From JAXLYE01 sp046351595 (lineage in GTDB: Bacteria; Myxococcota_A; Polyangia; Palsa-1104; JAEUJZ01), in NCBI GenBank assembly GCA_046351595.1, contig JAXLYE010000009.1, positions 310,001 through 374,000 on the forward strand: a stretch of 64,000 nucleotides of DNA, read 5' to 3'. Shown piece after piece: positions 55,421 to 64,000 of this stretch. How positions within the stretch are numbered: position 1 is the stretch's first letter; each line of letters begins with the position of its first letter. The notes under the pieces are model-generated. The model did not search any database. It was not told the DNA's origin and saw nothing but the letters and a program-made list of their open reading frames with translations. Position numbers and translations under genes: made by a program.

Positions 55421-56134
55421 TCGTACAGCTTGTCGCAGGCGGCCTTGTCACCGTCCTGGCAGGACTGCTGCAGGACCTCTAGCGACCGGCCGCAGCCGGC
55501 GCTTCACCCACGAGCAGAGCAAGGCAGGCGATCGGAATTCGGACGATCTGGATCATGGCGCAGTCTACGAGGTTGCGGCAGCCCCCGTCGCCAGCAGGCG
55601 AAACGGCATCCTGCGCCTCAGCCTTGCAGCGAAGCGGTGTCTGACCTCACATGCACCGCCTATAGCCTCTTCAGGACGAACATACAGCAGCGCACGGATC
55701 TGTCCACGCGTTATCAGCTCCGAGACTGTCTGGTCGCTCCGCAAGCTCCGGCGCTTGCAGGATGATCTACCCTCCGCTGGTCCACGCGGAAGAGTCCTTC
55801 GTTCCGTCGATGCGGCTAGGCGCGTTCCCGTGTGCCCGGTACGAGCTCTCGCTCGCAGAGGGGACCACACGGCGCAGAGAATAGCCGCCTGGGGGCGTCC
55901 CCTCCATCGGGCCAGCGGTCCGCTTGCGCGCCGCCGCCGCTCGGCCAGCCCGAAGGAGCGGTCCGCTGAGCCGCTCGCATGCAGCCTGCACCTCGGCAGA
56001 GAGGGCGTCGGCGCGGGACGAGAAGGATTCTCTTGGCGCAGCATTCGATGGTTGGCCGCGGGGTGAGCCGCTCCTCAGGCGGCAGCTCCGGCAGCAGCGG
56101 CGTCGCGATGTCGAAGATGTAGTCCGCTAGGCGC
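55421..56134. other. Intergenic stretch, no gene seen
   Basis: About 700 bases between the sigma-54 activator remnant and the kinase gene. Open frames on both strands lack starts, motifs and codon bias. The first part may be the scrambled continuation of the activator gene. Confidence 0.45.
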
Positions 56135-59100
56135 TCAGCCTACGCCCGCATCGCGCTGCCACAGCGCCAGCGCCCGCTGCCTTGCGCCCTCGTCAGGAGC
56201 CCGCGCAAGGACCGCATGGAGGGCCGCAAGCGCCTCGGAGCGGCACGGCTCGGCCCGCGATGGCGCTCCGCCCGCGGTGTACGCGGCAGCGCACGCCCGG
56301 CGCAGGCTCAGGTCCCAGAATGCCAGCTCGCCACGCTGGCGCAGGTGGCTCATCGCCTCGTCAGCGACGGCGCATGCGGCCGCCACGTCTCCGCTCGCCA
56401 GCGCGCACACCAGCAGCTCGCGGTATGCGCGGTTCAGGAAGGCTGGCGCGCGGCGGAGCTGGGCCAGCCCTTCCTGCGCGAGCCCGCGCGCCCGCTGCAG
56501 GTTCCCATTCAAGCGCTCTGCCGCAGACTGGTGGAGATACGCGATGCCGCGGAGCAGGCCCGGGGCTCGGGGATCTTCCAGCAGCGGGGCCAGGAGCGCC
56601 TGCGCCTCGGCGATCCGCTCCGTCGACGGCTCGGCCCCCGCGAGCAGCGCCTCGGCCAGGAACGTCCGCGTCCACAGGGTGAGCAGCCGCTCGTGCCGGC
56701 GCTGCGCCAGCTCGAAGACGCCGCGCAGCAGCGCGACCGCTTCGGCGTGCTCTGCCAGCGCGATCAGGGCGTCGCTGCAGACGAGCTGCGCGAACCCCAC
56801 CATGCGCGGGTTGGCTGCCTCGTGGAAGCAGGCGGCAGCGGCGGTCGCCAGCTCACGCTGCTGCCAGGGATCGGCGCCCAGCAGGCTGAGGAACCGAGCG
56901 CGCAGGAACAGGACATCGCCGCGAGCCAGCGGCTCGACCGCCGCGATCGGCGCGACCGCCGCCTCCGCGACCTCGATCAGGAGGCGGCCGGCCTGGTGCG
57001 CGCCGACGGCGGCGTAGATGTTCATCGCGCTCACCGCCACCTGCGCGTAGGCCGCGCGGGCTTCCCCCTCAGCGCCCGCAGCGGGCGGCGTCGCCTCGGC
57101 CAGCTTGAGCAGGCGGCGGATGGCTGCAGGCTCCTCGGAGAGGCTCGCGCCCAACAGGGCAGAGCCCAGCACCTCGTACCACGGTGCACTCTGCGGCGCG
57201 AGCCGAGCGAGCGACTCGTCCGCGGCAGCCAAGGCCAGCGCCAGCTCGCCGCGGAAGGCGCGCGCGCGTGCCTCAAGCCCATAGAGCAGGCCGCGCGCAT
57301 GCTGGGCCTTCTCCGGGGCCGTGCTCTCGCTGCTACAGCGCTGGCCGCGCTCGCACAGCAGCAGGACCTCGTCCAGATGTCCGTAGCGGAATGCGCGGGT
57401 CGCCGCGGCAGCGAACAGCTGCTGGGCGCGATCCAGCTCGCCGCCGAGCTGCAGGTGCTCTGCCAGGACCCGTGCGTCCTGTTCCCCTGCGGACTCCAGG
57501 AAGGCGCTGGCCTGGAGGTGCGCACGCCGCCGCTCCTCATCGGTCAGCAGGCTGTAGGCAGCCTCGCGAGCGACCACATGCCGGAAGCCATACTCCGTCT
57601 CGCCAGCGAACCGGCTCTGCCTGCGCGCCGTCAGGAGCTCCGCACTCACCAGGGCCGCCAGCGAGTAGGCCACTTCATCGCTCGGCGCGCCCGTGAGCGC
57701 CTGGATGCCGCCCGCCCAGCACAGCTCTCCGAACACGCTCGCGGCGCGGAGCGCTCGGCGCTCGCTCGCCGGCAGCGCGCCGAGCCGCGCCTGCAGCATC
57801 GCCAGCACCGTGGGCGGCAGATCGTCGCCGCGTCCCTCGGCCACGGCGCGGATCAGCTCCTCCAGGTACAGCGGGTTTCCCGCGGACTGCTCGACAATGC
57901 GCGCCAGGGCCTGCGGCGGCGTGCCGCGGCCGAGGATCTGCTGGGCGAGGCGCTCGCCCGCGCGTCGGCTCAGCGGCTGCAGCGGGATGGGCATTGCGTG
58001 CCCGGCAAACAGGCGCGGGAACAGGCCCTCTGCCTCGGGACGCCCCAGCGCCAGCACGGTGAGCGGCGTGTCCGGCATGCCCGCAAACGCCGACTCGATG
58101 GCGCGCACCGTCGGGGCATCGCCCCACTGCAGATCGTCCAGCACGATCAGGACCGGACGGACTGCGCACTCGGCGCGCAGGAAGTCCGCAACGGCCTGCG
58201 CGATCTGCTGCGACATCTGCGCCGGCTCGCGCCGCGCGGCACGCAGCCAGGGGCTCTGCTCATCGGGCCCCGGATACCCGGCGGCTTCACAGAGGAACTC
58301 GATCACCCGCGCCGCGGCATCGGCGGCAAGGTGCTGGCCGAGGCGCTGCTGCAGCCGCTCCCGCGACGCCTCCGGCGGATCGCTCTCCCTGACGCCGCAG
58401 AGCCGGCGCAGCGCCTGACCGAGCAGCGCGTAGGCCTGCCCGCCGCGCAGCGGATCGCCGCGCCCGAACAGCAGCGTACCTTCCGAGCCGCGTGACTCCA
58501 GCCGCCGCAGGAACTCGTGCCGCAGCCGCGACTTGCCGAGTCCTGCGGCGCCAAGCACGATGACCGCCTTGGCGGTGGACTCTTCCACGCACGCGCTGAG
58601 CGTCGCCTCGAGCAGCGCCAGCTCCTGCTCTCTGCCCAGAAAGGGCGTCGGCTTGCCGAGCAGCGGCCGCGAGGCATCCACAGGCGACTCCCCGAGCAGC
58701 GCGCTATTGCCTCCCTGGGACCGCTCCAGGACGAACCGCGCGCCCAGCAGATCAGCGGTCAGGTCATCGAGCAGGATCCTCCCGCTGCTGTCGCCCTTCT
58801 GCGGCTCCGTCTCGACGGGCTCCGCCTGGAGCAGCCGGCCGGCGCGATCAAAGGCCTCGCCCAGCGGCATGCGGTCGCTCACCACGCCCCGCCCGGTTGC
58901 CAGCGCCACCGTCGCTGCGGGCCAGCGCTCGCGCAGCAGCAGGGCGCCGCGGGCCGCCAGCGCCGCCAGGTCGGTCGCCTCGCCGCGCTCGGGCAGAAGG
59001 GTGATCACGACAGAGCCGTCGGCCAGCGGCTGCATCTGCGCTCCCAGCGGAGCCAGGGCGGCCCGGACAGAGTCCAGCGGATGCGCTTCCGCGGCGCCGC

Positions 59101-60085
59101 GGCCTGACTCCAGAGTCGCCCCGTCGCCGCGGATCAGCGGCGTAGACAGGAGAACGGTAACCAGCCGCTGTTCCTGCGCGGGGCTGGCTACGGGACCCGG
59201 CTGCGTCCGCGCGAGCGGGAGCACCGCGTCTGCGGGGCCCGCGAGCTCGCCCAGCGACGACAGCTCGTCAGCCAGCTCGCCTGACCCCGCCGGCCGACGT
59301 CGAGGATCCTTTTCCAGCATGCGTGACAGCAGCGCGTCTACTTCTCCCGGCAGCCCTGGGCGCAGCTGCCGAAGCGGCGGAGCAGGCTCGAAGAGCACCT
59401 TGGCCAGCACCGCGGCCAGGTGCTCAGACTGGAACGGCGGGCGGCCCGTCAAGCACTCAAACCACACGCACCCGAGCGCGAAGATGTCGACGGCCGGCGT
59501 CAGTACGGGCTCTCCGCGGGCCTGCTCCGGAGCCATGTACTCCGGAGTCCCGACCAGATACCCGGTCTGTGTCATGCGCTGCGTCGGAGACATCCCTCTG
59601 CGCGCGATTCCGAAGTCCACGACCGTAGCGCGTGCGATGTCGCCGCCGCGCAGCAGGAGGTTGGAGGGCTTGATGTCCCGGTGCACGATGCCGCGCCCGT
59701 GCGCTACGGCAAGCGCCTCGGACACCCGGCGCACCAGCCGGACGGACTCCCAGAGCGACAGCGGACCGCGGTGCAGCCGCTCCGCCAGATCCTCGCCCTC
59801 CAGCCACTCCATGGCCAGATACGGGCGCCCGCCTTCGCCGATCCCATGGTCGACGTAGCCGACGATGGCCTCATGGCGCAGCTCGGCCAGCAGCCGCGCC
59901 TCGCGCCCAAAGCGCTCCGTGTCGCCCGCCCTCTCGGCTCTGCTGGCCACGGAGTGGATGACCTTGAGCGCAACTGGCTGGTTGGTCTTCTGATCCAGCG
60001 CGCGGAACACCGACCCCATGCCGCCTGCGCCGGCGTGCCGCTCGATGACATAGCGCCCAGCGAGGATCTGCCCGCCTGTGAACAT
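56135..60085 (-). CDS. Ser/Thr protein kinase fused to a cyclase-like domain, AAA ATPase and TPR-like repeats
   Basis: 1316 residues from the ATG at 60085. The kinase domain (about 10-280) has a Gly-rich loop GAGGMG, Lys41, HRDIKPSN with Asp137, DFGIA with Asp158, and APE. A region around 350-470 (EQRLVTVLLSTPLI, GSVVITLLPERG, ATGRGVVSDRMPLGEAFDRAG) resembles a class III cyclase without its metal-binding residues. Next comes an AAA/STAND-type ATPase with Walker A GAAGLGKS near 510-518 and Walker B-like VLIVLDDLQWGD. A long helical, TPR-like tail of about 600 residues ends it. This layout (PknK- or LuxR-like regulators) is common in myxobacteria. It probably links an unknown signal to phosphorylation. 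Confidence 0.92.
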   Translation of the reverse strand: MFTGGQILAGRYVIERHAGAGGMGSVFRALDQKTNQPVALKVIHSVASRAERAGDTERFGREARLLAELRHEAIVGYVDHGIGEGGRPYLAMEWLEGEDLAERLHRGPLSLWESVRLVRRVSEALAVAHGRGIVHRDIKPSNLLLRGGDIARATVVDFGIARRGMSPTQRMTQTGYLVGTPEYMAPEQARGEPVLTPAVDIFALGCVWFECLTGRPPFQSEHLAAVLAKVLFEPAPPLRQLRPGLPGEVDALLSRMLEKDPRRRPAGSGELADELSSLGELAGPADAVLPLARTQPGPVASPAQEQRLVTVLLSTPLIRGDGATLESGRGAAEAHPLDSVRAALAPLGAQMQPLADGSVVITLLPERGEATDLAALAARGALLLRERWPAATVALATGRGVVSDRMPLGEAFDRAGRLLQAEPVETEPQKGDSSGRILLDDLTADLLGARFVLERSQGGNSALLGESPVDASRPLLGKPTPFLGREQELALLEATLSACVEESTAKAVIVLGAAGLGKSRLRHEFLRRLESRGSEGTLLFGRGDPLRGGQAYALLGQALRRLCGVRESDPPEASRERLQQRLGQHLAADAAARVIEFLCEAAGYPGPDEQSPWLRAARREPAQMSQQIAQAVADFLRAECAVRPVLIVLDDLQWGDAPTVRAIESAFAGMPDTPLTVLALGRPEAEGLFPRLFAGHAMPIPLQPLSRRAGERLAQQILGRGTPPQALARIVEQSAGNPLYLEELIRAVAEGRGDDLPPTVLAMLQARLGALPASERRALRAASVFGELCWAGGIQALTGAPSDEVAYSLAALVSAELLTARRQSRFAGETEYGFRHVVAREAAYSLLTDEERRRAHLQASAFLESAGEQDARVLAEHLQLGGELDRAQQLFAAAATRAFRYGHLDEVLLLCERGQRCSSESTAPEKAQHARGLLYGLEARARAFRGELALALAAADESLARLAPQSAPWYEVLGSALLGASLSEEPAAIRRLLKLAEATPPAAGAEGEARAAYAQVAVSAMNIYAAVGAHQAGRLLIEVAEAAVAPIAAVEPLARGDVLFLRARFLSLLGADPWQQRELATAAAACFHEAANPRMVGFAQLVCSDALIALAEHAEAVALLRGVFELAQRRHERLLTLWTRTFLAEALLAGAEPSTERIAEAQALLAPLLEDPRAPGLLRGIAYLHQSAAERLNGNLQRARGLAQEGLAQLRRAPAFLNRAYRELLVCALASGDVAAACAVADEAMSHLRQRGELAFWDLSLRRACAAAYTAGGAPSRAEPCRSEALAALHAVLARAPDEGARQRALALWQRDAGVG

Positions 60086-60732
60086 CCGGCCCCCCAGCAA
60101 AGCATATCGGAAGCAGCCCTTGGCGCGCTCGTGCAGCGTGCAGCCCGTCCGAGCGGGCTTCCCACGCCCCCATCGCTCCGGTGAGCGCATGTGCCGGTCG
60201 GCTGCTAGCGCGATCGTGATCGCAGCTCCAATACCGCCGGCCAGCGGTCATGCGTGCGCTTTCGCTGGCTTGACCCGCTCACGCAGGGATCTCAGATCGA
60301 TCGTCCATTCCGCGCAGGCCGGGGCCCAGGAGCCACGACGCGGTGCCGCCGCTCCAGGCCTGCGGCTCATCACCTGCGAGCCCTGGCGGAGCCATCGGAG
60401 CAAGGGCCGGCGAACGGGGCCCGCCCGCCGCGACCTGCGGCCTTCGAAGGTGAATCGTGCGAGCGGGTAGCCTCAGCCCTCGACGCCTCAACCCTTTCCC
60501 TGAGCCCTCCGTCGCTGTCAACGCCTCAGGGAAAAATTTTGGCCACTTCTCGACGAAGACCGGCCCCGGTGCGGGTCCTGTCGTTCAGGGAGAAGAATCT
60601 CCCCTCATCGAGCAAAGCTCGATGAGCCTCCCCTCTCTGGTGCGCGTATCGCGCCGCTTGCGCGTCGGGAGCCCCTCCCTCCGCTGTCACCCGCACCTAC
60701 TGCAGGACCTCAGGTGTCATCTGGGGCGCGGT
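60086..60732. other. Intergenic stretch, no gene seen
   Basis: About 650 bases between two minus-strand genes. The right end is the 3' flank of the conserved protein at 60733 and carries the hairpin at 60604-60626; the left end must carry the kinase promoter. No coding frame has support. Confidence 0.45.
60604..60626. terminator. Perfect 10-base-stem hairpin
   Basis: CTCATCGAGC-AAA-GCTCGATGAG, 107 bases downstream of the stop of the gene at 60733. No T-run follows on either strand; it could be a terminator of weak type or an operator for a dimeric regulator. Confidence 0.45.
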
Positions 60733-61404
60733 TCAAAACACCTCGTCGATGTCGATGTGGACCTGGTCGCCGTCGGGCTCGCGGACCAGGATCGAGTCGT
60801 ACTTGCCGACGACCGGGTTCTGATCGAAGCGCACGCTCTGGTGGGTGATGACCTGCGGCCACATCCCGGGCCTGGGCGTCACCACCAGATCGAGGATGAG
60901 CTGCGACGGGTTTATGCCCTGCGGCATCGCCACGCGCAGCGCCACGTCATAGCCCGGCGTCGGCAGCGCGACGTTGCCGGTGACGTGCAGCGAGGCCGGC
61001 CCCGGCGGCATGCGGTTGTGCCAGGCGTACCAGTCCGCGGTGTCGACCGGGACCTTGCTCGGGTGCGGCGTCCCCACCGTCGGGACCGCGAGGCTCGCGC
61101 TGCCGACCACGCGCCCGTCGAGCATGACGAACGCGGTGACCGTGGTCTTGCCGTGCATCGGCCCGAGCTTGAGGTTGCGCATCCGGTGGTGCACCGGCTT
61201 CACGAACATCAGGCACGGCCCCTTGCGCGCGCGCAGGTGCAGGAGGACCGGGAACACCTCGGGCAGGAGCCGGACGTTGGGCGGGACCTCGTTGACCGCG
61301 CGGCCCGCCGAGTAACACGAGCTCGGCGTCGGCGTCACCGCGTCCAGAGTGAACTCGCCATCGGGCTCCCGGTGCAGCGTGAGCTGCGGCTGGAACATCT
61401 GCAT
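60733..61404 (-). CDS. Conserved protein of unknown function
   Basis: 223 residues with a strong ribosome site (AAGGAGGAGG) before the ATG. There is no signal peptide or membrane helix. Segments include HREPDGEFTLDAVTPTPSSC, VFPVLLHLRARKGPCLMFVK, GKTTVTAFVMLDGRVVGS and DADWYAWHN-like TADWYAWHNRMPPG. The pattern of strands suggests a beta-sandwich fold. I do not recognise a family. The codon use and ribosome site make it a real gene. Confidence 0.75.
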   Translation of the reverse strand: MQMFQPQLTLHREPDGEFTLDAVTPTPSSCYSAGRAVNEVPPNVRLLPEVFPVLLHLRARKGPCLMFVKPVHHRMRNLKLGPMHGKTTVTAFVMLDGRVVGSASLAVPTVGTPHPSKVPVDTADWYAWHNRMPPGPASLHVTGNVALPTPGYDVALRVAMPQGINPSQLILDLVVTPRPGMWPQVITHQSVRFDQNPVVGKYDSILVREPDGDQVHIDIDEVF

Positions 61405-61638
61405 GGTCCTCCTCCTTTGTCGCGACGTTACCGTTCCCGCCGACTCCTTCCGGTAGCGCAGACAGGGCCACGCTGCCGTCGGAGCGCGCGGTTCATTCCG
61501 CTGCCATCATCCTTCAGTTTCTGATTCCGATCCACACCCGAAGGAGCGTACCCGAGGCTCTGTCCGGCGTCTTGCGCATTCCCAGCGCGGGGTGCTTCCG
61601 GGGGCGCGCGTCCGTGCGCGCAAGAAAGGGCAGGGCGC

Positions 61639-62592
61639 CTACGGACCGGGCGAGCGCTCGCGCAACGTCCGCAGGAGGTGCGCGAGCTTGCTCGGCCTTA
61701 CGACGATGCGCAGCGCGCGGATGCCTCTCTCGTCGGTTTCGAGGACGAGCGCGCTCTGCAGGGTGTCGCCGTCCCAGAGCAGCACGCCGGGGGCGCCGTT
61801 GAGCACGCAGGGCTCGGCCCGCGCCTTGTGGCCGCCCTTGCGCGCCACACCGACGAAGAAGCGCGCCACCTTGTCTGGTCCGTACACCGGCCGCCGCGCC
61901 GCGCGCGCCTCGCCGCCGCCGTCCGAGGTCATCACCACGTCGCTGGTGAGCAGCCGCGACAGACCCGCGACGTCACCCGTGGCGACCGCACCGAGGAAGG
62001 CGGACAGGAGCTCCGCTCCCTGCTGCTCGGTGGCGCGGTAGCGCGGCCGCTCGGCCTTGACGTTGGCGCGCGCGCGCGACAGAAGCTGCCGGCACGCCGC
62101 CTGCGAGCGCCCGAGCATGCTCGCGATCTCCTCGTAGTCGTGATCGAACACGTCGTGTAGCACCAGCACCGCGCGCTCCAGCGGTGACAGCGTCTCGAGC
62201 ATCAGCAGGAACGCGAACGAGAGCGACTCCAGCTCGTCGATGCGCTCGTCGCTGCGGGCCGGTCCGTCGGCCTGCACGTCCGCGGTCAAGAGCGGCTCCG
62301 GCAGCCACGGTCCGACGTAGCTCGTGCGCGCGTGCCGCGCCGACTTGAGCTGATCGATGCACAGCCGCACCACCACCGTCCGCAACAGCGCCGCCGGCTG
62401 CGCCACATCGGTCTCCCCGGCCACGCGCAGGTACGCCTCCTGCAGCATGTCCTCGGCCTCGCTGGCGCTGCCGAGCATGCGGTAGGCGATGGCGAACAGC
62501 CGCCGCCGCTGCGCACCGAGCTCCCGCTCCCAGTCGATGCCGCGACCCGGGTTTCCCGCCCCGGCCGGTGCACTCCTATCGCGTGCCGTCAT
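61639..62592 (-). CDS. ECF41-type (SigJ-like) RNA polymerase sigma factor
   Basis: 317 residues. Sigma region 2 reads LFAIAYRMLGSASEAEDMLQ and region 4 SPLERAVLVLHDVFDHDYEE followed by IASMLGRSQAACRQLLSRAR; WLPEPL lies in the linker. The C-terminus is a SnoaL-like domain with the SDGGG motif and PVYGPDKVARFFVG, NGAPGVLLWDGD, as in ECF41 factors, where this domain regulates the sigma factor in place of an anti-sigma protein. The usual partner gene (a carboxymuconolactone decarboxylase or oxidoreductase) is not adjacent. AGGAG touches the ATG directly, an odd spacing, but no better start was found. Confidence 0.9.
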   Translation of the reverse strand: MTARDRSAPAGAGNPGRGIDWERELGAQRRRLFAIAYRMLGSASEAEDMLQEAYLRVAGETDVAQPAALLRTVVVRLCIDQLKSARHARTSYVGPWLPEPLLTADVQADGPARSDERIDELESLSFAFLLMLETLSPLERAVLVLHDVFDHDYEEIASMLGRSQAACRQLLSRARANVKAERPRYRATEQQGAELLSAFLGAVATGDVAGLSRLLTSDVVMTSDGGGEARAARRPVYGPDKVARFFVGVARKGGHKARAEPCVLNGAPGVLLWDGDTLQSALVLETDERGIRALRIVVRPSKLAHLLRTLRERSPGP

Positions 62593-62642
62593 CTCCTAGG
62601 ACGGTACCACGTTACCGCCAGGCCGCCCCAGCCAGACAGAGC

Positions 62643-64000
<1,358 letters not shown>

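Noticed and set aside
55565..56044. A 159-codon minus-strand frame in the gap before the kinase gene
   Set aside because: There is no ribosome site, motif or coding bias; composition is that of random GC-rich DNA.
60457..61524. A 355-codon plus-strand frame opposite the conserved protein at 60733
   Set aside because: The minus-strand gene has a strong ribosome site and protein-like composition; the plus frame is Arg/His-rich.

Overview
The window is very GC-rich, densely packed chromosomal DNA from what looks like a myxobacterium (Myxococcota) or a close relative. The evidence is a protein of the AgmX/PglI (GltG/GltJ) family beside a giant TPR protein, a trypsin-like protease ending in a MYXO-CTERM-like sorting tail, a Ser/Thr kinase fused to AAA and TPR-like regions, many lipoproteins, a KGG-repeat stress protein and an ECF41-type sigma factor. 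No rRNA or tRNA gene and no CRISPR array was seen. The species cannot be fixed from the sequence alone.

Layout: (1) 1-1.3 kb: the 3' end of a UvrA-like gene, a KGG-repeat protein and a Gly/Ser-rich secreted protein. (2) 2.2-17.4 kb, all minus strand and mostly overlapping or nearly touching: a DsbD/CcdA-thioredoxin protein, a small conserved protein, an M1 metallopeptidase, a membrane protein, then (possibly from an internal promoter) a coiled-coil secreted protein, a 2133-residue TPR protein, a 155-residue protein and a GltG-like inner-membrane transducer, closed by an intrinsic terminator. This resembles the gltD-E-F-G part of the Myxococcus gliding/envelope machine, with D and E perhaps fused. 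(3) 17.6-21.7 kb: a membrane-anchored protein, a TMEM43-family protein, a small ORF and a hexapeptide acyltransferase. (4) 21.7-29.1 kb: a TonB-dependent receptor and a lipoprotein, divergent from an outer-membrane-type protein plus a 13-haem cytochrome c that look like a porin-cytochrome electron conduit. (5) 29.1-43.6 kb: a zinc-ribbon membrane protein, an extensin-like protein, a hybrid histidine kinase, a phospholipase A2-like lipoprotein, the protease group, a heterodimeric ABC exporter, an NTT-type carrier and a GH15 glycosidase.

(6) 43.7-55.5 kb is a mosaic, partly decayed stretch. It holds a hydrolase/recombinase chimera, truncated ORFs, a RoxA-like dihaem protein, an IS630 remnant, a histidine-kinase tail, kup, an internally deleted kdpA, kdpE, an ABC-2 export operon, a 9-bp minisatellite and a sigma-54 activator fragment. 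Intergenic DNA here is longer and locally less GC-rich than elsewhere. (7) 56.1-64 kb: the kinase-AAA-TPR regulator, a conserved protein of unknown function, an ECF41 sigma factor and the 3' part of an ABC-F ATPase that runs off the window.

How the genes may work together: the minus-strand block at 2-17 kb probably builds or folds an envelope-spanning machine, with periplasmic disulfide chemistry, a periplasmic peptidase, TPR scaffolds and a TonB-like transducer. The 22-29 kb region looks like outer-membrane uptake plus electron transfer. The 48-52 kb region is a potassium-uptake locus in which kup remains and the Kdp system survives only as kdpE and a half-length kdpA. Functions are inferred from motifs and context, without database searches.
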